This document shows positions 14,547-21,121 of a stretch of DNA of 21,121 bases, one piece after another. Source of the stretch: an uncultured Campylobacter sp. (lineage in GTDB: Bacteria > Campylobacterota > Campylobacteria > Campylobacterales > Campylobacteraceae). Where the stretch lies: assembly GCF_937921625.1 (NCBI RefSeq), contig NZ_CAKZTI010000030.1, positions 1 through 21,121 of the forward strand, written 5' to 3'. The stretch's first letter is position 1. Every line of letters begins with the position of its first letter. The position numbers and the translations under genes were made by a program. The notes beneath the pieces were generated by a model. It was not told where the DNA came from and searched no databases. It saw nothing but the letters and a program-made list of their open reading frames with translations.

Positions 14547-15209
14547 ATGGCAAGAGTTTTGATCGTCGAGGACGAGGGGATGCTGCTAGACATGATGTGC
14601 ACCTACATGCGCGGCGCGGGGCACGAGGTAAGCGGCAGTAAAAGCTACGACGAGGCGCTTTCATTAGCATACGAAAAGAGCTTCGATCTGTGGATCTTCG
14701 ACGTCAAAATCATCGGCGGCAACGGCTTTGCGCTACTTCGCGAGCTGCGCGAGGCCGGGCGCGGCGCACCGTGCATTTTCACGACGTCGCTAAACACTCT
14801 GCAAGACGTCGAAAGCGGCTTTAGAAGCGGCTGCGACGACTACCTCAAAAAGCCCTTCGAGCTAAAAGAGCTGGCTCTGCGCGCAGATAATTTACTAAAG
14901 CGCACCTTCGTCCACAACGCCGCCCTGCGCGAAAATATCGGCGGAAACTTTAGCTTCGATATGGCTCAGCGCGCGCTTTATTGCGACGGAAAAGCCGTGC
15001 CGATGCCGCAGAAGCAGGCGCGGCTTCTTGCTCTGCTTCTGAAAAACCGCGATAAATTCCTTAGTAAAGATGAAATTTTCGCCGCGCTGTGGGACTACGA
15101 CGAGAGCCCGAGCGAGCTTAGCCTGCGCGTTTATATCGCGGAGCTGCGAAAAATTTTAGGCAAGGATCGCATCATAAACGCTTCCAAGCTCGGCTACAAA
15201 TATCTTTAG
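14547..15209 (+). CDS. OmpR/PhoB-family response regulator
   Basis: A DNA-binding response regulator of 220 residues. The receiver domain (1-110) has the acidic pair VEDE (Glu8, Asp9, Glu10), phospho-acceptor Asp52 in IFDVKI, Thr80 in FTTS and Lys102 in YLKKPFE. The C-terminal winged helix (about 130-220) has PMPQKQARLLALLLKN, FLSKDEIFAALW and SLRVYIAELRKIL, the recognition helix, and ends GYKYL. A near-perfect AAGGAGG is placed 6 nt before the ATG. The stop codon overlaps the ribosome site of the kinase gene, so the pair is co-translated. Its target may be the secreted protein gene just upstream. The system does not match one I can name. Confidence 0.92.
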   Translation: MARVLIVEDEGMLLDMMCTYMRGAGHEVSGSKSYDEALSLAYEKSFDLWIFDVKIIGGNGFALLRELREAGRGAPCIFTTSLNTLQDVESGFRSGCDDYLKKPFELKELALRADNLLKRTFVHNAALRENIGGNFSFDMAQRALYCDGKAVPMPQKQARLLALLLKNRDKFLSKDEIFAALWDYDESPSELSLRVYIAELRKILGKDRIINASKLGYKYL

Positions 15210-15218
15210 GAGCGCGCC

Positions 15219-16325
15219 GTGTCCAAAATGCGTCAAATTCTACCGATTTTTTTACTCTACACGCTTACTAGCGTCCTGTTTTTGGCGCTGGTAAGCAGCG
15301 TATTTTACGAGCGGGAGAAGTTTTTTATCGCGGATCGCGATGCCTTTGCGATAAGGGATTTCAAGCACGGCTTAGAGGCTAAGCTCGCGCGCGGCGGGCG
15401 CCTAAATGAGGGCGATTTCGACGCTATGCAGGCATACGCGGCGGATCTGAATAGCAGCGATGAGATCGCGCGGGATTTTGAGCCGAAGGACGACGCGCCG
15501 CGCGTGTATATGGAGGGATCTGGCAGGATCGAGCAGTTTAATCTCACCGCCAAGGACGGCACGGAGTATTACGTAGCGATCAAAACGGAAGCGCTTGAGG
15601 GCAAGCTAGCGGCGCTGAAGCTTAAAATTTTAGCCGCGAGCGCGCTTGTTTTGGCGCTTATTTTGCTGATCGCGTATTTTATCATCCGCCTTTCGCTGCG
15701 CCCGCTTTACGAAAAGATTGAGTTTCTTGACGGCTTCATCCGCGACACGACGCACGAGATAAAAACCCCGCTTAGCGTGATTTTGATGAGTATCGAGCTT
15801 TTCGATACCGATGCGAAAAAATATCTGGGTAATATCAAGACGGGCGCAAATACGATAAACGCGCTATTCGAGGATCTAACCGCGCTAAGCTTAAACAAAA
15901 GCGGCAGCGGGCGGGAGGTAAATTTAGGCGAGCTGCTGCAAGGCCGCATAGAGTATTTCGGCATCTCTGCGGAGCAAAAGTGCATAAGCTTAAACGCCGA
16001 TCTGCACCCGGTAGCCTTTTGCGCGGATGAGTTTAAGCTGCGAAAGATCATCGACAATCTGCTTGGCAATGCGATAAAATATTGTGATGAGCTCGGCTGC
16101 GTCGAGGTGAGCCTAAGCGAGCGCTCGCTTCGCATCAAAAACAGCGGCGCGGGCATCGCGCAGCAAAATTCACCGCATATTTTCGAGCTTTACACCCGCT
16201 TTGACGAACGCAACGGCGGCTTTGGCATCGGGCTTTTTATCGTGAAAAAATATTGCGACGAGCTCGGGCTTAAAATTTCGTGCGATAGCAACGAGGACTG
16301 GACGGAATTTGAGGTGAAATTTTAA
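15219..16325 (+). CDS. Membrane sensor histidine kinase
   Basis: The partner kinase of the preceding regulator, 368 residues. Two membrane helices (about 8-29 and 135-157) enclose a periplasmic sensor loop of about 105 residues with no recognised fold. The cytoplasmic part has the H-box FIRDTTHEIKTPLS (phospho-His179), the N-box KIIDNLLGNAIKYCD (276-290) and the G-box GGFGIGLFIVKKY (333-345). It lacks a clear HAMP domain: the second helix runs almost directly into the H-box helix. The start is GTG at 15219 with AGGAG 6 nt before it; an in-frame ATG three codons later is the alternative. The loop holds no Cys or Met cluster, so a metal ligand is not obvious. Confidence 0.93.
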   Translation: MSKMRQILPIFLLYTLTSVLFLALVSSVFYEREKFFIADRDAFAIRDFKHGLEAKLARGGRLNEGDFDAMQAYAADLNSSDEIARDFEPKDDAPRVYMEGSGRIEQFNLTAKDGTEYYVAIKTEALEGKLAALKLKILAASALVLALILLIAYFIIRLSLRPLYEKIEFLDGFIRDTTHEIKTPLSVILMSIELFDTDAKKYLGNIKTGANTINALFEDLTALSLNKSGSGREVNLGELLQGRIEYFGISAEQKCISLNADLHPVAFCADEFKLRKIIDNLLGNAIKYCDELGCVEVSLSERSLRIKNSGAGIAQQNSPHIFELYTRFDERNGGFGIGLFIVKKYCDELGLKISCDSNEDWTEFEVKF

Positions 16326-16617
16326 CTTTACCCAAATGAAATTCTGCGCGAATGAAATTTTAGCAGGCGGGCTTGTTGGGCTTAACCGCGCGGGTTTAAA
16401 TTTAGCTAGTGATTCGTTCGTAAAAATTTGCGCTAGGTTATAATTTGACGGCGGAATTTACGCATGCAATTCGGTTACGCTCGCAAAATTTCGCCCGCCG
16501 GTTTGCAGAATACATAGCGTAAGTCATATTAAATTTTATAAAATTTCGAGCCGTGGAATTTATCCGAAATTACGTAGCCGCTCGCTAAAATGGCGATAAA
16601 TTTCGCCGGATGGAACA
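16326..16617. other. Non-coding spacer
   Basis: No gene is seen. A perfect TATAAT at 16439-16444 could be a -10 box for the broken gene that follows, about 170 nt before its first ATG. The rest is AAATTT-rich with no clear terminator for the kinase gene. Confidence 0.45.
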
Positions 16618-17382
16618 ATGATAAATATTGATAAGGTAAGCTATAAAAGAGCCAAGTTTAGACAAGCGGATTTAGAGGCCGCATCAGGAGGCGATACGGC
16701 GGCAAGCGACGCGGCAAACGCTAGTGCGCCAAGGCGCGTAAGAATCTTGGCAAAAGCGGCTTTGAAGCATGGAGCGAGAAGCTGTTGCATGGCTGCGGGG
16801 CTAGCTTTCGCTACGCAGTGCGTATCCCGCTCGCGTCCAAAGTGCAACTGGACGCAGATGAATGCATCCTATGCGAGTATAAAAAGCGCGGAAGCGGGCT
16901 TGAAATAATCGCTGCTTTGCTAGTCTTAATCCCCGTTTTAGGCGTGATTGCGCTATGCTTTAAACCAGAATACGGCGTAGTTTTTAATATAACTATCCTG
17001 CTAGCCGGCTTTTGCATGATAATGGTGTTTTTGTAGGTCTTTTGGGATACCGTGCACAAGGGAATTTATGTGAGCGATAAAAAATTTAATCAATCAAAAC
17101 GGCATAAAATTCCCGATTGAAAAAGTGCACTTTAGTGCCTTATCCAACCGCTGCGGAGATATCACGCTATATTTTTATGTCACGCCGTTTAGCCAGATTT
17201 TTACGCTAAGCATAGACGGTAGCTATGAGTTTAACGCTCTCATCTATTGCTTAGCCACGCTCTGCAATAACGATGAGCTTTTTTGCTTTGCGACGCACCG
17301 ATACGTGCGCGCTAGAGCTAGCGGACGTCGCCCTCATATAATTTTAAACGCTAGGCTGTGTAAGAGCGAGCCAAAATTCTAA
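16618..17382 (+). pseudogene. Broken gene for a two-helix membrane protein
   Basis: Three reading-frame pieces fit together into one protein of about 250 residues. Piece one (from ATG 16618) reads MINIDKVSYKRAKF and an Ala-rich stretch, then loses frame near 16725-16735. Piece two gives KNLGKSGFEAWSEKLLHGCG, a charged region and two membrane helices (GLEIIAALLVLIPVLGVIAL and ITILLAGFCMIMVFL). It meets a TAG at 17034-17036 but stays sensible beyond it (VFWDTVHKGIYVSDK). Piece three restores frame if the A6 run at 17079-17084 is read as A5, giving YVSDKNLINQNGIKFPIEK and a probably beta-rich C-terminal part to 17382. I do not recognise the family. Two frameshifts plus a stop argue for a dead gene, though the N-terminal joint is the least certain part. 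Confidence 0.6.
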
Positions 17383-17856
17383 AAGCTTCGAAATTTTCAA
17401 CTAAAATTTCCCCGCAGAATACGACGCCAAAAATTTAAATGGAATTTGTAAGCACGATTTTGCACACAAATTTTACTGCGAAAATCCGCGCACAAAATCC
17501 ATAGTTCAAATTTTGCACTTGAATTTTTTGGATAAATTTCTCCCTCAAATTTCGTAAAGAATTTACGCCGTCATAGCCTAATAATAGTACGTAGAGCCTG
17601 CAAAATTCGTAACAATGCAAGCAAAATTTGCCAAGATTAGGGATAAAATTTTATCAAGGCAAGTAAAGATTTATTTAGTCGTAAACGGATTTCGTAACGG
17701 CACAGATTAAGCTAACACGTGCTTGATAATGAGCTTTCGTGCGAATTCTATAAAAATTTTATGGCGGCGCAAATAAAATTTCGCGTAACAAGGACGAGCT
17801 AAGCACTCGCAGCTACGCTTTAAATCAATGCTGCGGCTGTCCGTGTTTAGCCCGGA
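17383..17856. other. Non-coding spacer between convergent genes
   Basis: Nothing coding is seen. It has AAATTT words, a small hairpin CGTAAA-GAA-TTTACG (17553-17567) and a 14-bp palindrome GATAAAATTTTATC (17642-17655), which is the core of the palindrome at 9249-9264. Confidence 0.5.
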
Positions 17857-18453
17857 TCACGAATATCTTGCCGCAATCTCCTTTTGCCCTAAAATTTGCA
17901 CGATCTCGTCTAAGCTTAAAATTTTGCCGTGCGAGTCAAAGCCTACGTTTAGTATGCGCCCCTCTAGGCTGGAAGCGCGGTCGTGCAAGTGTCCGTGAAG
18001 CATAAAAGAGCCTCGCGAGGCGTGGTTGTGCTCCTCTATGGGATAGTGAAACATACAGATGCTCATACCCGCTTTGCCGTCCTTTATCGCGCCCGCACCG
18101 CCGTCAAAATTTAGCTCTTTGTAGTGCAGGATATCGCTAAAGATGGGATTTCCGTCATCTTTTAGCTCGCGTAGCAGTGCTTCTTTGTTTTGGCTGATGA
18201 GCGTATCGTGGTTGCCTAAAATCAGCACATGCAAGCCGTTTAGCCTACGCGCTACGCTTTTTAGATCCTTTAATTTATTACAAAATGCAAAATCGCCCAG
18301 ATCATAAACCGTATCTTCCGGCCCCACTACGGCATTCCAGAGCTCTATTAGCTTTTCATTCATCTCGCTTACGTCGTTAAAAGCCCTAAATTTAGGGCAG
18401 TATTTCATAATATTGCCGTGATAAAAATGCAAATCGGAGGTAAAAAATATCAT
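17857..18453 (-). CDS. Calcineurin-like phosphoesterase of the RNA-repair cassette
   Basis: A compact 198-residue metallophosphoesterase of the kind often found in phages and mobile bacterial loci. Metal ligands are all present: TSDLHFYHGN (about 5-14), YDLGDFAF (50-57), GNHD (80-83), FHYP (His136) and LHGHLH (152-157). Two tandem ATGs exist; AAGGA is 2 nt from the first (18456) and 5 nt from the second (18453), so I chose the latter. It lies 66 bp downstream of the kinase-ligase gene on the same strand and is probably co-transcribed. Bacterial Pnkp carries a calcineurin-type phosphatase that removes 2',3'-cyclic or 3'-phosphates from cut RNA. This gene could supply that step in trans; the link is inferred. 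Confidence 0.88.
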   Translation of the reverse strand: MIFFTSDLHFYHGNIMKYCPKFRAFNDVSEMNEKLIELWNAVVGPEDTVYDLGDFAFCNKLKDLKSVARRLNGLHVLILGNHDTLISQNKEALLRELKDDGNPIFSDILHYKELNFDGGAGAIKDGKAGMSICMFHYPIEEHNHASRGSFMLHGHLHDRASSLEGRILNVGFDSHGKILSLDEIVQILGQKEIAARYS

Positions 18454-18474
18454 CATTTTCCTTTAAGCTCTAAT

Positions 18475-18500
18475 CGCCGCTTACGTAAATTTACGCGGCG
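18475..18500 (-). promoter_or_regulatory. Hairpin between the ligase and phosphoesterase genes
   Basis: CGCCGC (18475-18480) pairs with GCGGCG (18495-18500). The loop contains the palindrome CGTAAATTTACG (18484-18495), so two alternative folds compete. There is no U-run. It may modulate or process the shared transcript. Confidence 0.4.
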
Positions 18501-18522
18501 CCAAATATTTGCACGATAATCG

Positions 18523-20016
18523 TTAAACTTTTTCTAAAAATTCTTTTATAAAGCCTAGCTTGCCCTGCTCGTCAAGGGATTTGAATTCTCGCTCGTTTGC
18601 TTTGATGTGATCGACCAAAGGGTGGAATTCTTCATCAAGCTTGGTTTTATCCAGTTTGCCGGAAAGCGCCTCGTTTTTACTGCGAGCAAAAAATTTATTC
18701 ACGAGATAATAAGGCGTTTTCATCTTAAAGCAAAAATCGTTCTGGCTTGGGATATACACCATAAAGCCCTCGAATTTTGCCTCTTTGACTATATTTTTTA
18801 GCTCCGCAAAGCTCGTTTTTAGATACTGCTCGTCCTTCTTATAAAAAGGTCTTTTTAGCGCGCCAGCGGTGCTTGCAGCGATCTTATCCAGCTCAAATTC
18901 GCTCTCTTGCGCGCCGGTTTTAGCGTCGATAAGTCCGATAAAAGTCTCACCAAGCTCCTCTTCTACGATGTGCGGATCGCTCTCGTCGGTGATCTCAAAT
19001 AAAAAAGTTTTATTTGGATAGCGTTTGAAAATCTCTTCAAATTTACAGCAGTGCTCGCGCGCCATCTGCGCAAATCTACTATCGGTCGATCCCGTCGTGG
19101 AGTAGATGACGCGGCGGTTAAAGCTCGCGCCGCTTTCGCCGACATCTACGTAGGTGCAACACCCCAAAAAGCCGTTTACCTTTCGCACGGCAAGCACGGG
19201 CGTATCGTCTGTGATATCGATAGGATAAAGGCTTTTGCGCGAGGTAAATTCCGAGTAGTTATAGACCTTTTTAAACGGACGCACGATGATATTTAGATTC
19301 TCGTCCATTATGAGCCCGCGCATCTCAAGCAACGCCTTATCCCAATCGGCTTTGAAAAAGACGCGTTTTGAGTATTTGTAGGTGCGAAGCTCGGGATAAA
19401 GCTCGCTTTGACGCGCGCTCCAGAGCCTTTTGTCCTGCGTGGCAGCGATATATTTTTTCGTTACGTAGGTGTTTTGCGCCGCATCAAAGGGTAGATCGCG
19501 CCTGTTTAGAGCCGCCGCGTCTTTGATCTTTTGCGCTACGCTTTCGCTCATAGGATTGATGGGCGGGATCAAAATTTCGCCCTCTATTTTATTGTTTGCG
19601 ACCTTGATAAACATCGCTATTACCGTATTTTCATCGACGCCGTGCTCGGAGGCGAAGAAATTTTGCATTCTAAAACACTCGAAAATAAATCCATTCTGGG
19701 CGGCTTGCTCTTTTAGGCTTAGCAGCTCTTTGGTGCGCGCGCTCACGTTGCTAAGCACGATAAGAACGTCTTTAGCTTTGTTTTCCAGGGCAAATTTATA
19801 CGCCTGCTTTATCTCGCGGGCGACCTTGCGCTTCGCGTCTTCTAAAAGCTTCGGCGACCAAGTATAAACCCCCGCCTCACCTACTAAAAACATATCGTTT
19901 TCCAGATGATAAATTTGCGCCTGAGGGTATTCGTTTTTAAATTCTTTAATTTTCTCTTTTGCGAAAGTCGTTTTACCCGAGCCCGCGTGTCCGCGAACGA
20001 CTATAAATTTTCTCAT
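18523..20016 (-). CDS. Polynucleotide kinase-like / T4 Rnl1-type RNA ligase fusion
   Basis: A 497-residue two-domain RNA end-healing and sealing enzyme. The N-terminal P-loop domain (1-150) has GHAGSGKTT (9-17), HLENDMF with Asp41 where polynucleotide kinases have the catalytic Asp, and YTWSPKLLEDAKR, like the PNK-type AAA_33 group. It should phosphorylate 5'-OH ends. The C-terminal domain (about 170-497) is an ATP-dependent RNA ligase like T4 Rnl1: EMRGLIMDE and VRPFKKVYNYSE (231-256) precede nucleotidyl motif I KVNG (Lys279 forms the AMP adduct). Motif III is FLFEI (338-342), motif IV EGFMVYI (416-422), motif V FKMKTPYY (430-437). No key residue is missing. It looks active. The start ATG has a loose AAGGCGG site. 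The adjacent phosphoesterase completes a repair set. A tRNA-repair role is inferred. Confidence 0.88.
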   Translation of the reverse strand: MRKFIVVRGHAGSGKTTFAKEKIKEFKNEYPQAQIYHLENDMFLVGEAGVYTWSPKLLEDAKRKVAREIKQAYKFALENKAKDVLIVLSNVSARTKELLSLKEQAAQNGFIFECFRMQNFFASEHGVDENTVIAMFIKVANNKIEGEILIPPINPMSESVAQKIKDAAALNRRDLPFDAAQNTYVTKKYIAATQDKRLWSARQSELYPELRTYKYSKRVFFKADWDKALLEMRGLIMDENLNIIVRPFKKVYNYSEFTSRKSLYPIDITDDTPVLAVRKVNGFLGCCTYVDVGESGASFNRRVIYSTTGSTDSRFAQMAREHCCKFEEIFKRYPNKTFLFEITDESDPHIVEEELGETFIGLIDAKTGAQESEFELDKIAASTAGALKRPFYKKDEQYLKTSFAELKNIVKEAKFEGFMVYIPSQNDFCFKMKTPYYLVNKFFARSKNEALSGKLDKTKLDEEFHPLVDHIKANEREFKSLDEQGKLGFIKEFLEKV

Positions 20017-20567
20017 TTTACCGCCTTGATTTTATGTGGCGATATTCTACCTGAAATTTGAGCGCCTTGGTATAAAGAAATATGGATTTTGGTAAAATTC
20101 AATTTACAGAGCAGATTTTTGCCGCTTAGCTCGCGCAGTTTTGAGACGCGAATGAGACGGCGCAGCACCCGTATCTACGAGGGCTTGCTACCGATGCGCT
20201 TTTGGCACGAAATTGAGCGAGGATAAAATTTGCGGAGAAGCCGCTGGGCGGCTTAAATTTAAACCTCAAAGCTCAAATTTACAAAGAGATTAAATTTGAT
20301 CTCTTTATGGGCTTATCGAAGCATAAAATTTATTGTTTTGACTAATTTGAATACGATAAAAAGATAGCGATATATGTTAGGCTCAAAAATTTTAAATAAA
20401 TAGAAATTTGCACTTTGCCGAGGTGCTGAAATTAAAATTTGATCGAATTTATCCTCGCCGAAGCGCTTGATCGACGAAGGCGCCAAATTTTGATAGACGC
20501 GCTATAAAAAGCGTATTTATCCTCGCTATTTGATTTAAATTTAGCCCCGTAAAGGGGCTAAATACGC
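20017..20567. other. Non-coding spacer upstream of the ligase gene
   Basis: No gene is supported. Seen: a TAGAAT-like minus-strand -10 (20044-20049) that could serve the ligase gene, a stem AAGCCGC-TGG-GCGGCTT (20238-20254), a hairpin AAAGAGAT/ATCTCTTT (20283-20306) and the terminator of the asparaginase gene at the right end. Confidence 0.5.
20539..20563 (-). terminator. Terminator of the isoaspartyl peptidase gene
   Basis: ATTTAGCCCC (20539-20548) pairs perfectly with GGGGCTAAAT (20554-20563) around a 5-nt loop. It starts 5 nt beyond the stop codon of the leftward gene. The following minus-strand bases are A/T-rich rather than a pure U-run. Confidence 0.65.
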
Positions 20568-21121
20568 TTATTTATCTCCTAACGGCCAGTAAACGATCGG
20601 TTTGGCTCCAAGTCTTGCTTCGCCGTGATACATGCCGAGCTTATCTTTCGTCCACGCAAAGCCCGTGTGTCCGTGCTTGTCGATCGAGATAATGCCACCG
20701 CTACCGCCGAGTGCTTTGACCTCTTTTACCGCTTCTTCGGCGGCCTTTTGCACATCGGAGGTTTTGTATTTATACAGAGCTGACACCTCGTGCGCGGCGT
20801 TTACGCGCATGTAGATGTCGCCCGTGCCGGTGCATGAAACCGCCACCGAGTCGTTATCGGCGTAGGTTCCGGAGCCGATTATCGGGCTATCGCCGATGCG
20901 GCCGGTCATTTTGTTGGTCATGCCGCCGGTGCTAGTAGCTGCGGCTAGGTTGCCGTTTTTATCCAGCGCGATCGCGCCTACGGTGCCAAGATATGGGCGC
21001 TCGTGTAAATTCAGCGACGTCTTTTTTGCCTTTTCGCTATCAAGTAGCAGCTTTTGTTTTTCTTTGGCTTTTTGCAGCGCGTCGTATCTAAACTGCGTGA
21101 AAAAATACTTCTGATCGACCA
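20568..21121 (-). CDS. iaaA: Isoaspartyl peptidase / plant-type L-asparaginase, partial
   Basis: The 3' part (about 184 codons) of a gene that enters from the right edge; its start is outside. It is an Ntn-hydrolase that hydrolyses isoaspartyl dipeptides and asparagine after self-cleavage. The frame from the edge reads VDQKYFFTQF and a Lys/Leu-rich linker, then GTVGAIALD, whose Thr becomes the N-terminal nucleophile of the beta chain. STGGMTNKM, GRIGDSPIIGSGTYAD and SCTGTGD follow, all classic for the family. The end, YHGEARLGAKPIVYW, is normal. The internal Met at 20921 lies downstream of the nucleophile, so it cannot be the gene start. Confidence 0.93.
   Translation of the reverse strand, partial: VDQKYFFTQFRYDALQKAKEKQKLLLDSEKAKKTSLNLHERPYLGTVGAIALDKNGNLAAATSTGGMTNKMTGRIGDSPIIGSGTYADNDSVAVSCTGTGDIYMRVNAAHEVSALYKYKTSDVQKAAEEAVKEVKALGGSGGIISIDKHGHTGFAWTKDKLGMYHGEARLGAKPIVYWPLGDK

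Noticed and set aside
16785..17036. Independent 83-codon membrane protein starting at TTG
   Set aside because: Sensible coding sequence continues upstream of the TTG without a good start, and beyond the TAG, so a broken larger gene explains it better.
1..21121. tRNA, rRNA, CRISPR arrays or insertion sequences
   Set aside because: I found no tRNA-like T-arm with CCA end, no regular spaced repeats and no transposase or terminal inverted repeats. A covariance search could still find a small RNA.

Overview
The window looks like chromosomal DNA of a Campylobacterota bacterium, most likely one of the higher-GC Campylobacter species. The coding sequence is moderately GC-rich. The spacers are full of AAATTT words. 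Several promoters have an extended or perfect -10 box with a T-rich upstream and a poor -35. The gene set (TTG-start lpxB, periplasmic Cu/Zn SOD, a DUF1104-like periplasmic protein, a bacterial transaldolase, a TcdA-like dehydratase) fits that lineage. Species assignment is inference only.

Left part (1-6616, minus strand): seven tightly packed genes read leftward, lpxB, greA, argC, an LpxH-like metallophosphoesterase, serB, tal and a pilT-like ATPase. Several overlap or nearly touch, so they are probably one operon driven from about 6641-6669 and ended by tandem hairpins at 125-183. The promoter region overlaps an opposite-facing promoter for a small lipoprotein gene (6685-7185).

Middle part (7600-12535, plus strand): surE and a tcdA-like gene overlap by 8 bp. 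After a 0.66-kb structured spacer comes a nitroreductase, modD, modA, modB cluster. modA is frameshifted at an A6 run, and no modC ATPase gene follows modB.

Periplasmic and signalling part (12601-16325, plus strand): sodC, then a secreted helical protein with a Met/Cys/His-rich tail, then an OmpR-type response regulator and its histidine kinase. I infer a periplasmic metal or redox stress module.

Right part (16618-21121): a broken gene for a two-helix membrane protein (16618-17382) has two apparent frameshifts and a stop codon. Next, on the minus strand, comes a two-gene RNA-repair cassette. One gene encodes a polynucleotide kinase-like P-loop domain fused to a T4 Rnl1-type RNA ligase with all nucleotidyltransferase motifs present. 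Just downstream is a calcineurin-like phosphoesterase that could supply the end-healing phosphatase. Together they would cover the chemistry of bacterial Pnkp-type repair, split differently. The window ends inside an isoaspartyl peptidase / plant-type asparaginase gene. This cassette is the most interesting system seen here.

Seven spacers of roughly 290-660 bp carry almost no coding signal. They are dominated by short recurring words and hairpins.
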